Shown here: positions 26,401 to 38,500 of the stretch, one piece after another
How the letters are laid out: each line of letters begins with the position of its first letter
Position numbering within the stretch: position 1 is the stretch's first letter
Assembly: GCA_964023205.1 (NCBI GenBank)
Contig: OZ026847.1
Span: forward strand, 7,748,819-7,812,818
Reading direction: 5' to 3'
Source of the DNA: Lutraria lutraria
Lineage: Eukaryota; Mollusca; Bivalvia; Venerida; Mactridae
DNA: 64,000 nucleotides
The notes under the pieces: model-generated
What the model was told of the DNA's origin: nothing
What the model saw: only the letters and a program-made list of their open reading frames with translations
Databases searched by the model: none
Position numbers and translations under genes: made by a program

Positions 26401-26505
26401 AAAATATCTTCAATGTTTAATTTGACTGTTTATGCTAATGAAACATTGTTACGTGACTTTAACATACCTTCAATGAATTTACCAAAGTTTTTTGTGATAT
26501 CATGA
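14411..26505 (+). CDS. Golgi carbohydrate 6-O-sulfotransferase-like protein (CHST family), complete, eight exons
   Basis: Transfers sulfate from PAPS to a sugar chain in the Golgi; acceptor not determinable. Exons: 14411-14501, 20724-20777, 21705-21752, 22810-22957, 23531-23638, 24078-24191, 25020-25129 and 25814-26505. All have GT-AG borders and consistent phase, giving 454 aa. Residues 1-16 are cytosolic and basic, 17-31 (YAVLFIAVLIIVSLY) form the signal anchor of a type II protein. The 5'-phosphosulfate loop is residues 94-112 (MLINSYMSCGSRFTSQFFG) and the 3'-phosphate site is YRDPNAIINSR, with Arg288 and Ser296. MFNLT and YANET are luminal N-glycosylation sites. The open frame extends upstream to a TTG at 14354, but the ATG at 14411 puts the basic stretch directly before the anchor. 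Intron 1 is 6.2 kb. Confidence 0.92.
15285..15545. repeat. 23-24-bp minisatellite in sulfotransferase intron 1
   Basis: Units of TTGCCATTGAATATATAG and close variants repeat about 11 times with a period near 23 bp. It is the source of a spurious minus-strand ORF. Confidence 0.85.
15546..18850. other. Intron 1 interior, no supported feature
   Basis: AT-rich sequence with short ORFs only. I find no coding block with splice sites and no clear repeat family. Short palindromic runs such as acgtattataaattc are not interpretable. Confidence 0.4.
18855..19640 (-). pseudogene. Degraded non-LTR retrotransposon (LINE) reverse transcriptase fragment
   Basis: Read on the minus strand with frameshifts, this encodes the region entering a LINE reverse transcriptase domain: NEFYEHFTRLLTGIDD, then SPALDNIIYEYFKE, GVIIPIFKKSDPTNPNNYRG, VTLVSCFAS and, after a shift, LQQWATANNVLTD. 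The order matches the finger/palm start of jockey/RTE/CR1-type enzymes. The catalytic YADD region is missing, and several frameshifts and stops make it dead. It lies antisense in sulfotransferase intron 1. The clade cannot be fixed from so short a fragment. Confidence 0.75.
19381..19504. repeat. Perfect 30-bp tandem repeat, four copies, inside the LINE fragment
   Basis: Four essentially identical units starting TTTTTGAACTTAAATCTTTA. Thirty bp is ten codons, so the minus-strand frame gains the repeated peptide INYNKDLSSK without a shift. The identity of the units implies recent expansion within an old pseudogene. Confidence 0.9.
20837..21148. mobile_element. MITE with about 60-bp terminal inverted repeats, sulfotransferase intron 2
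   Basis: The left end TACATAGTTCCCATATCTAC and the right end GTAGATGTGGGAACTATGTA are complementary, and the match continues through tatttacctcccttgg and ggccatctt. About 312 bp, noncoding, in a TA-rich context. It begins 59 bp after the exon 2 donor. Confidence 0.85.
21950..22268 (-). mobile_element. tRNA-derived SINE(s), minus strand
   Basis: On the minus strand a tRNA-like head begins CCCGGCTGGCTCAGTGATTAG (A box), reaches GAGTTCGAACCCCGG (B box, about 22207-22217) and ends in an AAT repeat near 22130-22150. A further block to about 21950 (gatatgactgaaataatgttgaaaatgg) resembles the conserved SINE tail also seen at 31722-31940. It may be one long SINE or two joined. It lies in intron 3 of the sulfotransferase gene. 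Confidence 0.75.
22371..22640 (+). mobile_element. Copy of the TTTAAAGGGG..TACCCTACAAC MITE, truncated
   Basis: The left end TTAAAGGGGCATACCCTACAACTG and following phrases (cattctgtgaaagtgtaaaa, acaatatataatggataattgca, gtcataaaatgactagttta, acttccacccaaaaattg) match in reverse the element at 48007-48362. The right terminus is not found. Confidence 0.75.
23745..24055. repeat. 25-bp minisatellite in sulfotransferase intron 5
   Basis: About 12 units of GTATGTGATATCACTTTATA plus TCTTA, period near 25. Each unit contains the palindrome GTGATATCAC. The array ends 22 bp before the acceptor of exon 6. Confidence 0.93.
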
Positions 26506-26579
26506 TCAATAACACACATGATTAGCTAAATATGTATAATTGACAGTCAATTAAGTGTTAGAGATTGAAAATTAATTAT

Positions 26580-26718
26580 CCATATTTTGTGCGAATCATA
26601 ATTAAATTATGAAAATTATTGTGAATCATAATTAAATTATGAAAATTATTGTGAATCATAATTCAATTATCAAAATTATTGTGAATCATAATTCAATTAT
26701 CAAAATTATTGTGAATCA
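26580..26718. repeat. 30-bp tandem repeat, about 4.5 copies, likely in sulfotransferase 3' UTR
   Basis: Units of GTGAATCATAATTAAATTAT plus GAAAATTATT start 75 bp after the stop codon. Each holds the near-palindrome ATAATTAAATTAT. Confidence 0.9.
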
Positions 26719-26737
26719 TGTATTATAATAGCATAAT

Positions 26738-27068
26738 AATAGAGCTGGGAGATTCTGTCGGTTTATTGATATATTACGATATCAGCTGGACAATATAAAT
26801 ATCACAATATTATCGGGCTTAGCTTTTAAATAACTGAACTTAATGTCCATTATTGTAAAAATACTCCAAACATAGTTTTGAAGTATAATTTATGTCTAAA
26901 TGCTGATTGTATGATTAACTGTGTGCATACACATAATTAATTATACATGCATTAATAGTTTCAACACTGCTAAAAAAGATATATATATATATCGCGATAC
27001 GTATCGCAATACAGCATGCAATATTGTGATATATCGTGATACGCTTTCATGGAGCGATACACAGCTCT
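26738..27068. mobile_element. MITE with AGAGCTG ends and ATATCG-rich interior
   Basis: The ends TAGAGCTGGGAGATTC and GAGCGATACACAGCTCTA are inverted. The interior alternates tatatcgcgatacgtatcgc-type sequence. No target duplication is evident. A fragment with similar cacgatatatcacaatattgtg sequence lies near 4998-5030. Confidence 0.6.
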
Positions 27069-27275
27069 ACTGGTTTAAATTACACTGAGACATGAAGACT
27101 AAGGTTCAAGTATTGCAATATACCGGTATTAGCGCGCATCACTAAACATAACCATTATTTAATAAACAAAAAAAAACACAATAAGACAGCATAATACCAC
27201 GACTGATAAATGCAAATTTAACCTTCATGAAACAGTGTTGTTGTATCTTTATGGCTCAAAATGAATGAGTTACAT

Positions 27276-27304
27276 CAGGGATGCTATATTACATAGCATC
27301 CCTG
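27276..27304. other. Perfect 12-bp hairpin downstream of the sulfotransferase gene
   Basis: CAGGGATGCTAT pairs exactly with ATAGCATCCCTG across the 5-nt loop ATTAC. It is 770 bp after the stop codon and GC-richer than its surroundings. It could be a distal 3' UTR element or the remnant of a foldback transposon. Confidence 0.6.
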
Positions 27305-27369
27305 GTTACATGAATAATGATATTGTCTTGTATTTAAGTATGAATTAATTGTTGTAAACTCTGATATTG

Positions 27370-28150
27370 TGATGTTTGCATGACTTAGTATGAATTTTAA
27401 AAAGATATTGTGTAAAGTATGATGTTTTCAAGATACAGAATGAATGATTTATGTAAATTATGATGTTTTGAATTATGCAAGATACAAAATGAATGATTTA
27501 TGTAAAGTATGAAGTTTTGAATTAAGCGAGATACAGAATGAATGATTTATGTGAATTATGATGTTTTGAGTTATGCAAGATACAGAATGAATGATTTATG
27601 TAAATTATGATGTTTTGAATTATGCAAGATACAAAATGAATGATTTATGTGAATTATGATGTTTTGAGTTATGCAAGATACAGAATGAATGATTTATGTA
27701 AATTATGATTTTTTGAATTATGCAAGATACAAAATGAATGATTTATGTAAAGTATGAAGTTTTGAATTATGCGAGATACAGAATGAATGATTTATGTAAA
27801 TTGTGATGTTTTGAAATATGCAAGATACGGAATGAATGATTTATGTAAATTATGATATTTTGAATTATGCAAGATACAGAATGAATGATTTATGTAAATT
27901 ATGATGTTTTGAATTATGCAAGATACAGAATGAATGATTTATGTAAATTATGATGTTTTGAATTATGCAAGATACAGAATGAATGATTCATGTAAATTAT
28001 GATTTTTTTTAAATATGCAAGATACAAAATGAATGATTTATGTAAATTATAGCATTTGGTGACGTATGCAAGACACGGAATAAATGATTTATGTACATTA
28101 GAACATTATGTGATGTGTGAAAGACTCAAAATGAATAAACTATGTAAATT
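27370..28150. repeat. 49-bp minisatellite, about 15 units
   Basis: Units contain GATACAGAATGAATGATTTA, then tgtaaattatgatgttttgaattatgcaa, period about 49. Divergence rises toward the right edge, the usual pattern of homogenised interiors and decayed ends. Confidence 0.92.
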
Positions 28151-28344
28151 ATAACATTGTGTAATGTATGAGTTAATTCTGTAAATGATGATATTATTTT
28201 TTTTATAAAATGAGTTGATAATATTGTATTGTTTTTGTGAAATGTTCTGATTATCTGTTTTATAGTTCAGTTTTCATTTTTTTGATAAAAAAATAAATGA
28301 TGAAAAACTTAGTCTATTAGTTAAAGCTGTCCTGAATTTAACTA

Positions 28345-28420
28345 GAAATGTGTCCGGAGGACACGAATGCCACTCATGAAAACAAACAGGGGCGTAGCTT
28401 GCCCTTAAATAGTGCGTAGG
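28345..28420. repeat. Short dispersed-repeat motif with GTGTCCGGAGGACAC palindrome
   Basis: GTGTCCGGAGGACAC (from about 28350) is a palindrome of 6-bp arms around GGA, followed by gaatgccactcatgaa. It looks like the edge of a dispersed element; the other edge was not found. Confidence 0.4.
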
Positions 28421-29230
28421 CACCTCTGACTAGTCTAAGGGGGTCCAGGGCATATTTTCACCGTAGATTCACACGGGATGAACAACTTTTGTCACGTGAT
28501 CACAAAAGGAAACGCAGGTTGTTGATTTACATATATCAGGTAATATTTCTTATTTTTCATGGGAATCATTTATAATTTATTAAAAACACCTAGCCTATGA
28601 CATAATACCTACATTTCTCTTTATTTTGACATATTACGATTGCCTCTACTCTTTGTAGTTGCTGAGAACACTTCGACATAAAATTAAGAATTGCATTGCA
28701 AACGCAATTTGTTTTTGCTTTCTTTTAACGTTTGATGGAGCATGTCATAATTAATCATTATTATGCAAGTATATGTAATTAAGCGTATTGGATGCTTAAT
28801 TTGTGTTTTATTTCTTTCCGACTTAAAGATTAGATTATTAAATCAATAGGTTATGTCATACATCGATATGTTTCATAGTTACAAACGCTGGTTGGTAGAT
28901 GCAAAACAGTTTGGTTCATTTAATAAATGGCAAGCGCCGGTTGGCCAATTTTCTTATCAATAAAATTGTCCAGAAGGGCACGGAATGAGAATTCCCTCGG
29001 TCGGTTAGTGCCATGTCACACCCGATATAGGGATCCATTCGAATATAGCTCCCCTGGGTAGCTCTAGCTAGATCTATTCGATAAATGACACTCTTTTAAT
29101 TGGGGAGCTGTAAACGGAACAAATCATGTGCGAAGTCAAATACAGATCGCATATACTTCAATCAAAATGATGTGTAAAGGATGTCAACGAAAACCAGTTA
29201 CATACTAGTATATTGCAAAGATCAGGCCCA

Positions 29231-29511
29231 GGGTCTGTATTCACAAAGCATCTTAAGATTTTCTTTAACTTAAGTCGAAATGTTTACTTAAGTGTAAATT
29301 CTTTTCATGGTAAAAGTTTGTAAACCAGTCATCATAAGTGTGAAAATGAAGTATCATTTTTATAATTGGCATCTTTAGAACAAAGATAGAATCATATTAT
29401 TGTGATTTCCTCCTTTATATTAGTACAAATTAGTTAAGGAAAAAGTCGAATTTAAGGAAAAATGTAACTTAAGTTAAAAAATTACTTAAGATGCTTTGTG
29501 AAAACGGACCC
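29231..29511. mobile_element. MITE with GGGTCTGTATTCACAAAGCA ends
   Basis: The left end GGGTCTGTATTCACAAAGCA and right end TGCTTTGTGAAAACGGACCC are inverted; the pairing continues through tcttaag and ttaacttaag. About 281 bp, noncoding. Confidence 0.85.
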
Positions 29512-29823
29512 AGATATGTATAATACATCTCTGTCAGGACGGACAACAGAGAAACAAACAGCTAGACAGACATTCTCACAAGGCTTATTTTGGGAGGTTA
29601 TCTCTTTGATCTTTTTTGTTAATGATAAACCACAATACACTTCTTATCCACAGAATATACATTTTAATCCCATAATGATTGAATGAACTGAAACAAACTC
29701 AAAACATTACATCATATTGACATGTACATGACATATAGACAGACGGATGGAAGGACTGCCAGACGATCTCATTACTTCATGGCAATTGCATAGTAAAGGC
29801 ATATCTTGTCGTCATGTGGTTGT

Positions 29824-30049
29824 ATACTGTGGAATTATTAATTTTCGTTGGGGATTTATTTTCGTGGATTTCGTGGGTCCGCTCATCCACGAAATCAAAT
29901 CCCTACGAAATTAAATGCAGAGATAAGGCAATTGTTTTTTTTCTGTCAAAAGCAAAAATCCACAAATTTATGTGCCAACGAAATAGACATTTTAGTAAAA
30001 AAAAAAAACACGAAAATTTAGCCCAACGAAAATAAATGAAAACACAGTA
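29824..30049 (+). mobile_element. MITE family B, complete copy
   Basis: Starts TACTGTGGAATTATTAATTT and ends AAAACACAGTA. It contains ggatttcgtgggtccgctca, like the copies at 6813-7028 and 57497-57706. TA at the ends fits Tc1/mariner-type target sites. Confidence 0.85.
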
Positions 30050-30361
30050 TGCAACCAATTTATCATCATAAAAAGGTTAATGACTTTTAGTTTGCAATAT
30101 ATATAATTGGGGTTCTTTACCCGAGGAAAAGCAACAACGTCTCTGAATACAACTTATTATTGAGTACGAGAGCTATATTTATTTAGCGAACAGAGCTCCC
30201 CGGGGAGCTGTGTACGAAAACGTTTGTGAATATTGATCCCTGGGGAGCTATATTCGAAAGTATCCTTGTAGGATGTGACGGTGCCACAAACATCCCCATT
30301 ACCTCGGACTATGAAAGTCACCAATTTATCAACCCTTTCGGTCTCCTCTGTACAAAGCTAA

Positions 30362-30619
30362 AATACATTCACAAAGAAGACTATTCAAAACAACGATTCT
30401 GACGAATATTACTGGTTTATTGACATTACTTCCCAAATAAACAAGGTATCAAATATCATTGAGGATGTCAATATCATGTCTGACAAAACCGAGGACAACA
30501 TAATTACGCCCGACAACAATAATGAAAATAACACCAGCAGCAAGAGTAACGCCCCGCCCCTCTGTGCCTCTTCACCCCCACTCAGACTTGAGCGTCCTCG
30601 CAAACGTTTCACACATTAA
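30362..30619 (+). other. Unassigned 85-codon open frame with coding-like composition
   Basis: The frame runs from just after a TAA at 30359 to a TAA at 30617 and is richer in GC than its neighbours. Its peptide has an aromatic, acidic start (NNDSDEYYWFIDITSQINKV), a middle rich in Asn, Ser and Asp, a proline stretch (NAPPLCASSPPLRLERP) and a basic end (RKRFTH). There is no early ATG and no strong acceptor. It could be the tail of a retroelement gag-like ORF, a terminal exon of an unseen gene, or chance. Confidence 0.3.
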
Positions 30620-31721
30620 CGTCATTTTACTGTAATAAGGTATGTTACTGTTTAAATCAAGAAAATAAATCATAGCAACCAGTGTTTACCATATTTCAAT
30701 ATCCAAAAATAGTGTACCTATTCCCTTTTTACCTTAATATCTAAGGGAAACAACTCGAACTGACTTTTGAATCCAAAATTAATTTTCCCACGGTCCCCAG
30801 ACACATCTTTACATAATATCGTTTTTGTGATTAAAATCAGCTAAATAAATGTTTGACTTTTAGATAGGGATATTAGTAAGGATGTTAAATTAATGATTTG
30901 AGACAGAAAAACAGGAAAATAAAGTCACAATAAGATTTTGTGGTTTTTAATAAGGGAGATAATTTTAACGTAGTGGTATGGTAATTTGGTGCAAAATTCT
31001 CCGTAATCTGAAAATAATTTCTTCAATATTTCTTTGATTATATGCCTTACGGTGATATTAATTTCATATTTATATAGTTATCTTTAAATAAGCTAAACAA
31101 ACAGAAAAAATTCGAATTTCAGAATTTGAATCTCAACAATATTATAAGCATTCATACATGCCATATTTTCAGAGGGTCAATAAGTGAGATTTGCTTCTGA
31201 AGGGTAATTTTTTTACTTATTGCTCGGAAACTAAAATTTGAACGGATGAACAGTGGTAACACTTATGCTTTATGCTTTATACATCCTGTCAAAATGGGCA
31301 GATAACAAGAGCCGGTGCCAATGCTCGTCTGTTCATCGCATTAGTGAGATCTATCCATCCATGCAGTTTCATGTTGCTACCTCTTACAGTTTCTGAGTTA
31401 TGAGCTACATTAACGTGTTTGCATGATGCAGACACTGACACCAAAGTGATCACAATCGCTTGACTTTTTCTTCAAGGAACAGACAAGCAAATTACATCTT
31501 CAAGTGTGGAATAATTGACAATGCAGTCATTGCTGGCTGATCTTTTTGATAAGGTCCATAAGTTTGTGATATCACTTATAAAAATATCGAAGTTACCATC
31601 ATATAGAAAAATAATAAATAAACCAGGCGATCATTTTATCAAGTTTGATATGTATACAATGTAAGTGACAAAAGAAATATTAAACAAACTTTTATTAACA
31701 TACATCTCATTGTTGTACAGC

Positions 31722-31940
31722 TTTTTTTGTTTTGTTTTGTTTGTTTATATTGAGTTTTACTCCCCTTTTCAACAGTCAGAGTCATATGAGCGGACAGTTC
31801 ACCTAACCATTGTTCCTGGGAAGAACCAGTACTAGACTCCCATCCTCAGCAAGCAACTATCTACTTTCTCATGTAAAGAGATATGGTCATTAGCCCGGCT
31901 CGAACCCAAGTCAGCGACCTTAACCATTCGACCACGGAGG
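31722..31940 (-). mobile_element. tRNA-derived SINE, nearly intact
   Basis: On the minus strand the head contains TGGTCGAATGG (A box, about 31923-31933) and GGTTCGAGCC (B box, 31897-31906), the internal RNA polymerase III promoter. The body (gatgggagtctagtactggt, catatgactctgactgttgaaaa) leads to an AAACAAACAAAAC tail. It matches 11235-11462. It is mobilised by a LINE in trans. Confidence 0.88.
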
Positions 31941-32224
31941 CAGGTCTGTTGTACAGTACATTGTACGTATTAAACAATTGGTATTTAATATCATTATTAC
32001 AAATAATATTGTAAAATCATATATATATATAAATATCAAATTTCAGTCATTTTTTTAAGTGTTGCCAAAGGAGAATACATCAAAAAACAGTATTCTTAAG
32101 TCAACAAAAAAAAATTATTAGTATTATTTTCTTTTTTTATGTAAAACCGACAATTTTTTAATTTATTTGTATACATTTATGTACAAGAATTCATGTTCAT
32201 TATTATCATAAATTATTTACATTG

Positions 32225-32590
32225 CAGGGTATGTTAATGTAAATACACTGATATATTAACACAGTTCTGTCTATTTATGTAAATACACTGATATATTTAC
32301 ACTGCTGAGTCTGTTTATGTAAATACATGTTCACTGATATATTTAGTATTATTTACATTACTGAGTCTGTTTATGTAAATACACTGACATTTTTACATGG
32401 CTCTGCCTGTTTATGTAAATACACTGATATATTTACACTGCTGAGTCTGTTTATGTAAATACATGTTCACTGATATATTTAGTATTATTTACATTACTGA
32501 GTCTGTTTATGTAAATACACTGACATTTTTACATGGCTCTGCCTGTTAATGTAAATACACTGATATATTTACACTGATGATTCTTTTTGT
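32225..32590. repeat. 40-bp minisatellite at the 3' end of the carotenoid oxygenase gene
   Basis: Units contain TGTTTATGTAAATACACTGA, then tatatttacactgctgagtc, about nine copies with a longer variant carrying atgttcactg. The last unit runs into the coding end: ttacactgatgattctttttgtgtaaatgca, which includes the stop codon, is recognisably a diverged unit. Confidence 0.88.
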
Positions 32591-35500
32591 GTAAATGCAC
32601 CATGAAAATCAGGAGGAAATCTTTCAATTCCTTCAAATTCAACTCTTGCCTTTTCTTCCATTGTTTTTCCATCAAGAAGTAAAAGAAAGCATGTATTACT
32701 GTCTGCTGTTTCTCCAGCACGGTTAATGGCAGCTAGTAGAATACCTGAAAACATTCACAGTAGCTTTATACAGCAACATAAATAGATTATTATAATATTG
32801 TAGATACAGCTATATGTCCATGTATGTACATATTACATTCACAGTTATTTTATATACATGTAGTAAGTAAATAAATCATTATAATATTGTAGATACAGCT
32901 ATATGTCCATGTATGTACATATACTAGTAACATTCACAGTTAGTTTATATAGTAAGTAAATAGAGTGTTATACTATTGTAGATACAGCTATATGTCCATG
33001 TATGTACATATTACATTCACAGTAGCTTTATACAGTGACATAAATAGATTGTTATAATATTGTATATACAGCTATATGTCCATGTATGAACATATACTAG
33101 TAACATTCACAGTTAGTTTATATAGTAAGTAAATAGAGTGTTATACTATTGTAGATACAGCTATATGTCCATGTATGTACATATTACATTCACAGTAGCT
33201 TTATACAGTGACATAAATAGATTATTATAATATTGTAGATACAGCTATATGTCAATGTATGAACATATTACATTCACAGTAGCTTTATACAGTGACATAA
33301 ATAGATTATTATAATATTGTAGATACAGCTATATGTCAATGTATGAACATATTACATTCACAGTAGCTTTATACAGTGACATAAATAGGTTTTTATAATA
33401 TTGTAGATACAGCTATATGTCAATGTATGAACATATTACATTCACAGTAGCTTTATACAGTGACATAAATAGATTTTTATAATATTGTAGATACAGCTAT
33501 ATGTCAATGTATGAACATATTACATTCACAGTAGCTTTATACAGTGACATAAATAGATTTTTATAATATTGTAGATACAGCTATATGTCCATGTATGAAC
33601 ATATACTAGTAACATTCACAGTTAGTTTATATAGTAAGTAAATAGATTATTATAATATTGTAGATACAGCTATATGTCCATGTATGAACATATTACATTC
33701 ACAGTAGCTTTATACAGTGACATAAATAGATTATTATAATATTGTAGGTACAGCTATATGTCCATGTATGTACATATTGCATTCACAGTAGCTTTATACA
33801 GTGACATAAATAGATTGTTATAATATTGTAGATATAGCTATATGTCCATGTATGAACATATTACATTCACAGTAGCTTTATACAGTGACATAAATAGATT
33901 ATTATAATATTGTAGATACAGCTATATGTCAATGTATGTACATATTACATTCACAGTTATTTTATACAGTGACATAAATAGATTATTATAATATTGTAGA
34001 TACAGCTATATGTCCATGTATGTACATATTACATTCACAGTAGCTTTATACAGTGACATAAATAGATTATTATAATATTGTAGATACAGCTATATGTCCA
34101 TGTATGTACATATTACATTCACAGTAGCTTTATACAGTGACATAAATAGATTTTTATAATATTGTAGATACAGCCATATGTCCATGTATGTACATATACT
34201 AGTAACATTCACAGTTATTTTATATAGTAAGTAAATAGATTGTTATAATATTGTAGATACAGCCATATGTCCATGTATGTACATATTACATTCACAGTAG
34301 CTTTATACAGTGACATAAATAGATTTTTATAATATTGTAGATACAGCTATATGTCCATGTATGTACATATTACATTCACAGTAGCTTTATACAGTGACAT
34401 AAATAGATTTTTATAATATTGTAGATACAGCTATATGTCAATGTATGTACATATTACATTCACAGTAGCTTTATACAGTGACATAAATAGATTATTATAA
34501 TATTGTAGATACAGCTATATGTCCATGTATGTACATATTACATTCACAGTAGCTTTATACAGTGACATAAATATATTATTATAATATTGTAGATACAGCT
34601 ATATGTCCATGTATGTACATATTACATTCACAGTAGCTTTATACAGTGACATAAATAGATTATTATAATATTGTAGATACAGCTATATGTCCATGTATGT
34701 ACATATTACATTCACAGTAGCTTTATACAGTGACATAAATAGATTATTATAATATTGTAGATACAGCTATATGTCCATGTATGTACATATTACATTCACA
34801 GTAGCTTTATACAGTGACATAAATAGATTTTTATAATATTGTAGATACAGCCATATGTCCATGTATGTACATATACTAGTAACATTCACAGTTATTTTAT
34901 ATAGTAAGTAAATAGATTGTTATAATATTGTAGATACAGCCATATGTCCATGTATGTACATATTACATTCACAGTAGCTTTATACAGTGACATAAATAGA
35001 TTTTTATAATATTGTAGATACAGCTATATGTCCATGTATGAACATATACCAGTAACATTCACAGTTAGTTTATATAGTAAGTAAATAGAGTGTTATACTA
35101 TTGTAGATACAGCTATATGTCCATGTATGTACATATTACATTCACAGTAGCTTTATACAGTGACATAAATAGATTATTATAATATTGTAGATACAGCTAT
35201 ATGTCCATGTATGAACATATTACATTCACAGTAGCTTTATACAGTGACATAAATAGATTATTATAATATTGTAGATACAGCTATATGTCAATGTATGAAC
35301 ATATTACATTCACAGTAGCTTTATACAGTGACATAAATAGATTTTTATAATATTGTAGATACAGCTATATGTCCATGTATGTACATATTACATTCACAGT
35401 AGCTTTATACAGTGACATAAATAGATTTTTATAATATTGTAGATACAGCTATATGTCAATGTATGTACATATTACATTCACAGTAGCTTCATACAGTGAC

Positions 35501-38500
35501 ATAAATAGATTATTATAATATTGTAGATACAGCTATATGTCCATGTATGTACATATTACATTCACAGTAGCTTTATACAGTGACATAAATAGATTTTTAT
35601 AATATTGTAGATACAGCTATATGTCAATGTATGTACATATTACATTCACAGTAGCTTTATACAGTGACATAAATAGATTATTATAATATTGTAGATACAG
35701 CTATATGTCAATGTATGTACATATTACATTCACAGTAGCTTTATACAGTGACATAAATAGATTATTATAATATTGTAGATACAGCTATATGTCCATGTAT
35801 GTACATATTACATTCACAGTTATTTTATATAGTAAGTAAATAGATTACTATAATAGTGTGGATACAGCTATATGTCCATGTATGAACATATTACATTCAC
35901 TGTCAGTTGTATTATAGTAGTGTACCTGTTTATTTGTAGTAAATGAACGTTTACGATATAAAGTTAACAAATTATTAACAAAATTAATGCAAGAAAATCC
36001 AGCATCTACAAATATGGTATTTCGTCAAATATCATTGATGTTAAACATCTTTGGTGGAACAAGTATTGAATCAACTTTGAACATACATGTATTCACTTCA
36101 TAAATCATAGTGGCTTAAGATTAACTCACTGGGGTCACTGCTAGTCAGTGAGCGGGAGGTTTAATATACAGTGAGTGGGAGGTTTAATATACAATGAGTG
36201 GGAGGTTTAATATACATAGAGTGGGAGGTTTAATATACAGTGAGTGGGAGGTTTAATATACATAGAGTGGGAGGTTTAATATACAGAGAGTGGGAGGTTT
36301 AATATACAGTGAGTGGGAGGTTTAATATACAGTGAGAGGGAGGTTTAATATACAGTGAGTGGGAGGTTTAATATACATAGAGTGGGAGGTTTAATATACA
36401 GAGAGTGGGAGGTTTAATATACAGTGAGTGGGAGGTTTAATATACAGTGAGAGGGAGGTTTAATATACAGTGAGTGGGAGGTTTAATATACATAGAGTGG
36501 GAGGTTTAATATACAGTGAGTGGGAGGTTTAATATACAGTGAGTGGGAGGTTTAATATACAGTGAGTGGGAGGTTTAGTATACAGTGAGTGGGAGGTTTA
36601 ATATACAGTGAGTGGAAGGTTTAATAAACAAAGTTGTGTAACATACCATCATCTTCATCAGTTGACCCTGGTCGAGGTATAAACACAGGTTCTGATGGAA
36701 AACAATACATTTCCTTCCACTCTACACAAGTTTTATTGTTGACATCTACCTTCAAGAGCTATAAATACATACATAAAGCCTATAATAAAATAGCGTAGGC
36801 AAATATAATCTATATAACATAATACACACACATATAATCTATATTATATATAACAATTTCTAAACAAGTTAAATGTTTGTACGGCGCAAAATCGCATCCG
36901 GCAATTCAATACTAGAATGTGGCCTATGTAACATTTTTTATCAGGATGTGCAAAGTTTCAGATCAAACGAATTTGTTATTTTGACTTAACTGATCCCGAA
37001 ACTAAAGTGATCATCTACCCATCAAAAATACAAGCTGTTGATGTTTCATGAATCTCATGAATCTGGTCATATGGTTCTACAGTTCACGAGGTACTCTATA
37101 TGTAGTCCCTGTTTCCACCCTAAAATTAAAATCAGGGGAAACTATCATCTCGATGTTTCAGACGTTGCAATATCTGCTGGAATGCATTTAAAATATTTAA
37201 ATAAAGTCTCCAAAATTAATATACTCCGTTGTCTGAGGGTACGTTGTCGTAAAAACCTGGTATAACGGTCCCAAACATAGATTTTCAACTGTAAAGTGAC
37301 CATCTATATCGAACCATAAAATGACCATCTATGTCGAACCAATTAAGTCATTATTTCTCACCTGATCGGACATTTTTTGTATTGAGCTCCGAAATCTTAA
37401 TTAATGACAATTGCGTAAACTAGTCAGTGTCCACGCTTGCGATTATAAAATTAGTCTGTGTGAATATGTTCATAATGTTTTGTTTATTTGCGACATGTTG
37501 CTAAAATAAATACATTGAAACGTATAAATACCGTGTTCCGTATCTTATAACACGATTAAATGATTATTACAACACACCGACGATCGCTCCAAAATGTAAT
37601 AAACACAGCGAATTTCTCATATAATTTATACATCAAAGTTCATTTAGATCGAACAATTTTTCCTAAGTCCTTTGACATAAAGAGTTTCGGCTGCAATTTC
37701 AAGAGCACGACCATTCGGGCTACCAAATAGCAAGATGCACTAGACTGGACCAGTAAGCTATTTATTGTCGTTCCGACCTGCCTTAATGTCGAACCCTGTC
37801 GTCACAGTGCCCATATAAATACTAAACAAGTTCTCGTTGTAGCCCACCAGGCAGAGTCAAATTCTCAGTCAACTGAAACCACTTTTATTGAAATATTGAC
37901 ACGTTTCTAGTAGTAATTTATAGGTGATTGACATTGACAAGACAACAACGATATTAAACAGCTACTAGCATTCGGTGAATATCACGTGATCATTGAGACT
38001 ATTAGCGAGTCCGATTAACAACTTGAATAATACACAGTCTGTATGTACACATGAACACCACTTAAAAGTAGTTTTGCTTCATCCTCAGTAATATAACACA
38101 ATGCTTGATAGTGTACTAAATTCAACGCCATGTTTGTTTACTATAGTAGGATTGGATTCAGTTCGTTTATTGACAGATGGGCAGATTCATTCCCGTCGTT
38201 GTTTATCGAGCTCGCTCCATTCTTAGACTATAAATAGCGACTGCGTCATCAAGCTAACACTAGTTGGTGTGAGTAACACGTGACCTCGCTCTGTTTCTGT
38301 TTTGTTTATATCACGTGATGACCATTTCGGATATTTCGGGCTCTATCAGTTATCTGCTTCGGTGCAAGAAGTTGCGATTTTGCATTGCCACTTAAAGATA
38401 AGCATTCCAGAGTGTACGTCGACTCCTGTCGCCATACAACAATGGCCAATATTTGCAGCTCCAACAGGGTGTTGCTCTACAGAGGTTAAATTTATAGTAA

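Larger units (their letters stand above)
29005..30290. mobile_element. Foldback-like segment with nested MITEs
   Basis: The left phrase gtgccatgtcacacccgat..ggatccattcgaatatagct reappears inverted near 30235-30290 (agctatattcgaaagtatcc..atgtgacggtgccac), and ggggagctgta has an inverted partner near 30195. The interior carries two other complete MITEs (29231-29511 and 29824-30049). The outer ends are approximate. Confidence 0.55.
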
